This document shows positions 13,270 through 15,347 of a stretch of 15,347 nucleotides of DNA, in pieces (position 1 is the first letter of the stretch; each line of letters begins with the position of its first letter). The notes below the pieces were generated by a model that did not search any database, was not told where the DNA came from, and saw only the letters and a list, made by a program, of their open reading frames with translations. This stretch comes from DATLYH01 sp035575035 (GTDB lineage: Bacteria > Planctomycetota > Planctomycetia > Gemmatales > Gemmataceae), in assembly GCA_035575035.1 (NCBI GenBank), contig DATLYH010000285.1:1-15347 (forward strand). Reading direction: 5' to 3'. The position numbers were made by a program, and so were the translations under genes.

Positions 13270-14450
13270 GGGTTCCAGACTCCTGTCAGGCAGCAGCCCC
13301 AGCCGAGTTGGCGATCCTCGTCGTTTTCGGCCAGGCTATGCTGCCAGTTGTCGGGGAGTGATTCAAGGAAATACACACTGCCAGCGGGAACGGCGAAGCG
13401 TGTCGGCTTCGGTCCGCCACGGGCCAGGTCCCAGCCGGAGAAGGCGAGCGAACCGGGTACTGCCGCTGCGACCAGGCGGCCATTTAAGGCCTGGGGTTTC
13501 CAGCCGGCCTGGAACGGACAGGGCGTTGTCAGCAGCACGAGCGGTTTCTGCTTGTCTCCTTGGGGTTGTTGATTCGGCCAGGCGAAAGGCTGGGGCAAGC
13601 AATGCACGCGCACCTGCTTGCTCTCGCCGCCGAGCGCCAAGGTGGTCATGGCGCGGAACAGCCCTAGCACCGAGTCCTCCGCCGGCAACATGACTTCGGC
13701 ATAAAGAAACACGTTGTCTGCCAACGCGAGGAAGCCGCGGCCATAGATTTGTGATTCGGCAGCGGCCAGGCGGTCAGGGTGAATGCCGATCCCCGTGCGG
13801 TAGTCGAACTCGTACAACTTGCTGGCCGGAACCACCGCCTCGACGTCCACGTCCTCACCCCGCAGGAACTGCTCCAGACCAGCCCGCGTCAGATAACGTT
13901 CCTCTAGCTCAGTGACGACCAGCTCCCTGAGCCACAGCGGGCGCAGGCCTTGCTGATCCTCCGGTAGGGATAGGGACCAGCCGGGAAGTTTTTCTGCCGG
14001 CAAGGGGGTCAGTCGAAAGAGTGACTTCTGGCCTTCTTTTTTCTCTTTTTCCCCCTCTGGTTCTTTGTTCTCCCCTTTTCCCTTTCTCTTGTGCAGAATC
14101 GCGGGCGCAGGCACGAGCACCTCGTATTGCTCTTTCCGCTTATCGAGCCAGCGGGCCAGCCATGGTCCGCGCACCATGATCTGGCCGATCCCGTGGTATT
14201 GTTGGTGACATGCCTGTGTCACGGCTTGAGCAAACGACTGGCCCGCCTCGATGGCCTGCTTGAGTCGGCGGAAGTCACACCCCGCCGTGCGCAAAAGCGC
14301 CGTGCGAATGGCTCCCGCGACCGTCTGCGGCAACGGCAGGCCGCTGGTCATCTGCTCGGTGCCGCTCAGGAACGGTCGGCCATCGCGAAAGAACAACACG
14401 TCGAGCGGTTCCAGACCGAGACCTACTGGGGTTGCTGTGGCCATGCTCAT
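13266..14450 (-). CDS. cmr3: Cmr3, 5'-handle-binding subunit of the type III-B complex
   Basis: A 394-residue Cas5-like RAMP protein that, with Cas10, caps the crRNA 5' end. GLEPLDVLFFRDGRPF (12-27) is the signature start, followed by LPQTVAGAIRTALL (40-53), LGGESKQV (273-280) and a late Gly-rich segment GWGCCLTGVW (383-392). Residues 121-142 are an unusual highly charged insert of almost only Lys, Glu and Gly, encoded by a purine-only-like tract (14025-14090). The start at 14450 is supported by GGGAGG five bases before it and by the ATGA overlap with cas10; a second ATG two codons on is less well placed. Confidence 0.92.
   Translation of the reverse strand: MSMATATPVGLGLEPLDVLFFRDGRPFLSGTEQMTSGLPLPQTVAGAIRTALLRTAGCDFRRLKQAIEAGQSFAQAVTQACHQQYHGIGQIMVRGPWLARWLDKRKEQYEVLVPAPAILHKRKGKGENKEPEGEKEKKEGQKSLFRLTPLPAEKLPGWSLSLPEDQQGLRPLWLRELVVTELEERYLTRAGLEQFLRGEDVDVEAVVPASKLYEFDYRTGIGIHPDRLAAAESQIYGRGFLALADNVFLYAEVMLPAEDSVLGLFRAMTTLALGGESKQVRVHCLPQPFAWPNQQPQGDKQKPLVLLTTPCPFQAGWKPQALNGRLVAAAVPGSLAFSGWDLARGGPKPTRFAVPAGSVYFLESLPDNWQHSLAENDEDRQLGWGCCLTGVWNP
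14025..14090 (-). repeat. Low-complexity purine-rich tract encoding a charged insert in Cmr3
   Basis: The minus strand is nearly all A and G here, with runs such as GGGGGAAAAAGAGAAAAAAG. It encodes the Lys/Glu/Gly-rich residues 121-142 of Cmr3. Length variation between strains would be expected from slippage; the frame is open in this copy. Confidence 0.7.
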
Positions 14451-15347
14451 TCGTCCCTCCCGGGTGCCAGGAAGGAAGCGGACTGACAGAGGGTGAGAAA
14501 GTTATTCACCGTCCGGGAAAGATCGAAATTTCGCTCCGGATTCATGACCAGCTTCCGGTATTCCTCGAATTGTGATGCCAGAATATCACCTGCTTTCTCT
14601 CCATCCTTGGGTCTTTCCGGTTCTCCCAACAGTCGCCGCGTGAACGTTTCGGCCTGATTGACCTGTTGTCGCACTACGGCTCGCACAGCGTCGGCATCCA
14701 AACCCGATAGCGTCTCTTTTTCTGCGGCCAGATGATAAGCCCAGCGATCGGAGGCCCGTTTGCAGAAGGCATCCACCCACTGCTGGACCGTCTCCACAAA
14801 CGTCCAGGGACAGACGGCGCTGGTGTGCTCCCCGGACCGACGGCGGACGGTGATCGCCAGAGCATCCCGGCCGGCTTCCTTGGCGTGGTGTTCCGCACGG
14901 CGAGCATCTTGCAAGGCGAGCCGCAGGTCATCCACGGCATGCACAACAACGATCCCGCCGGAGAGCGTGGCCCGCGAACCCATCATCAGGTATTCCCGGC
15001 CATTGTGGGTGTGCCAGTCTGGCGTGGTGTAGATTTGCTGGAGTTTCCGGGCGCAGGCCAGCACCGTGCTCACGGGTAAAAGTGCCAGCGTGTCATCACC
15101 ACCGGAATAGATGACCGTGCCGTGATGTTCCGCGACGACGTCGGGAACCACATGAAGGGCGAAGTTGGTCAGGGCCGTGCTGATGGCCGCATGCAGCGCC
15201 GGGCCAACCGGACGCTTCGCATCGAGACCCCCTTTCGTGTGTGCGCCCAGCCCTTCGTAATAGCGCACCAGATCGGGATGCATCACCTCACGGACCTTCG
15301 GTGAGTTTTCGCCGCGGAGCCAGCCGCCGAGATTGTCACCGTCGAGT
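14447..15347 (-). CDS. cas10: Cas10/Cmr2, C-terminal part with cyclase palm domain (runs off the right edge)
   Basis: The last 299 or so residues of the large type III subunit; the frame stays open to the end of the window, so the HD region and first palm lie outside. The first visible codons give LDGDNLGGWL, the palm-domain nucleotide-binding strand, and SGGDD (encoded at 15092-15106) is the cyclase active site that makes cyclic oligoadenylate when target RNA is bound. The rest is the helical D4 domain. The intact GGDD agrees with the two CARF effectors downstream. The stop overlaps the cmr3 ATG (ATGA). The subtype assignment to III-B rests on the cmr3-cmr6 genes that follow. Whether the HD nuclease is intact cannot be judged here. 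Confidence 0.92.
   Translation of the reverse strand, partial: LDGDNLGGWLRGENSPKVREVMHPDLVRYYEGLGAHTKGGLDAKRPVGPALHAAISTALTNFALHVVPDVVAEHHGTVIYSGGDDTLALLPVSTVLACARKLQQIYTTPDWHTHNGREYLMMGSRATLSGGIVVVHAVDDLRLALQDARRAEHHAKEAGRDALAITVRRRSGEHTSAVCPWTFVETVQQWVDAFCKRASDRWAYHLAAEKETLSGLDADAVRAVVRQQVNQAETFTRRLLGEPERPKDGEKAGDILASQFEEYRKLVMNPERNFDLSRTVNNFLTLCQSASFLAPGRDE

Noticed and set aside
1..15347. A CRISPR array or adaptation genes (cas1, cas2, cas6)
   Set aside because: No regularly spaced direct repeats of 25-40 bases are visible and no frame shows Cas1, Cas2 or Cas6 features; they may lie elsewhere in the genome.

Overview
The window comes from a GC-rich bacterium, most likely a planctomycete (Gemmataceae-like). 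That placement is an inference from the gene mix: a bacterial Rad52-like annealing protein, a MauG/CCP-type di-heme lipoprotein, a small secreted beta-rich protein and a complete type III-B CRISPR effector block. No rRNA, tRNA or CRISPR array is visible.

Left part (about 1-6700), housekeeping or metabolic genes. Positions 1-294 hold palindromic GC-rich repeats and what looks like the last 30 codons of a class V aminotransferase. Next come a zinc-type MDR dehydrogenase (+), a Rad52-family single-strand annealing protein (-) behind an AT-rich promoter, a small secreted protein (+) followed by a strong hairpin terminator, an ACS-type MFS transporter, a two-cluster ferredoxin and a di-heme cytochrome c peroxidase-like lipoprotein. 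The last three lie on the + strand and may form one unit.

Right part (6714-15347), a minus-strand type III-B (Cmr) CRISPR-Cas operon. Its start lies beyond the right edge. In order of transcription: cas10/cmr2 (C-terminal part with an intact GGDD cyclase motif), cmr3, cmr4, cmr5, one 835-residue protein fusing Cmr6 to Cmr1 with extra small domains at both ends, a Csx1-type CARF-HEPN RNase, a 36-residue ORF that looks like the N-terminus of a DUF1874 (AcrIII-1/Crn2-type) ring nuclease cut short by a stop, an unrecognised 53-residue basic ORF, and a second CARF protein of the APE2256 type with a winged helix and a C-terminal domain that lacks a HEPN motif and may be RelE-like (Cami1-type). Most junctions are 4-base overlaps or short gaps with strong Shine-Dalgarno sequences, so this reads as one transcript.

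How it should work (family knowledge plus inference): the Cmr complex binds target RNA, Cas10 makes cyclic oligoadenylate, and the two CARF effectors respond with RNA cleavage. Cmr4 cuts the target RNA through its conserved Asp. The most unusual points are the Cmr6-Cmr1 fusion with flanking domains, the apparently decapitated ring nuclease, the unknown 53-residue protein and the non-HEPN CARF effector.
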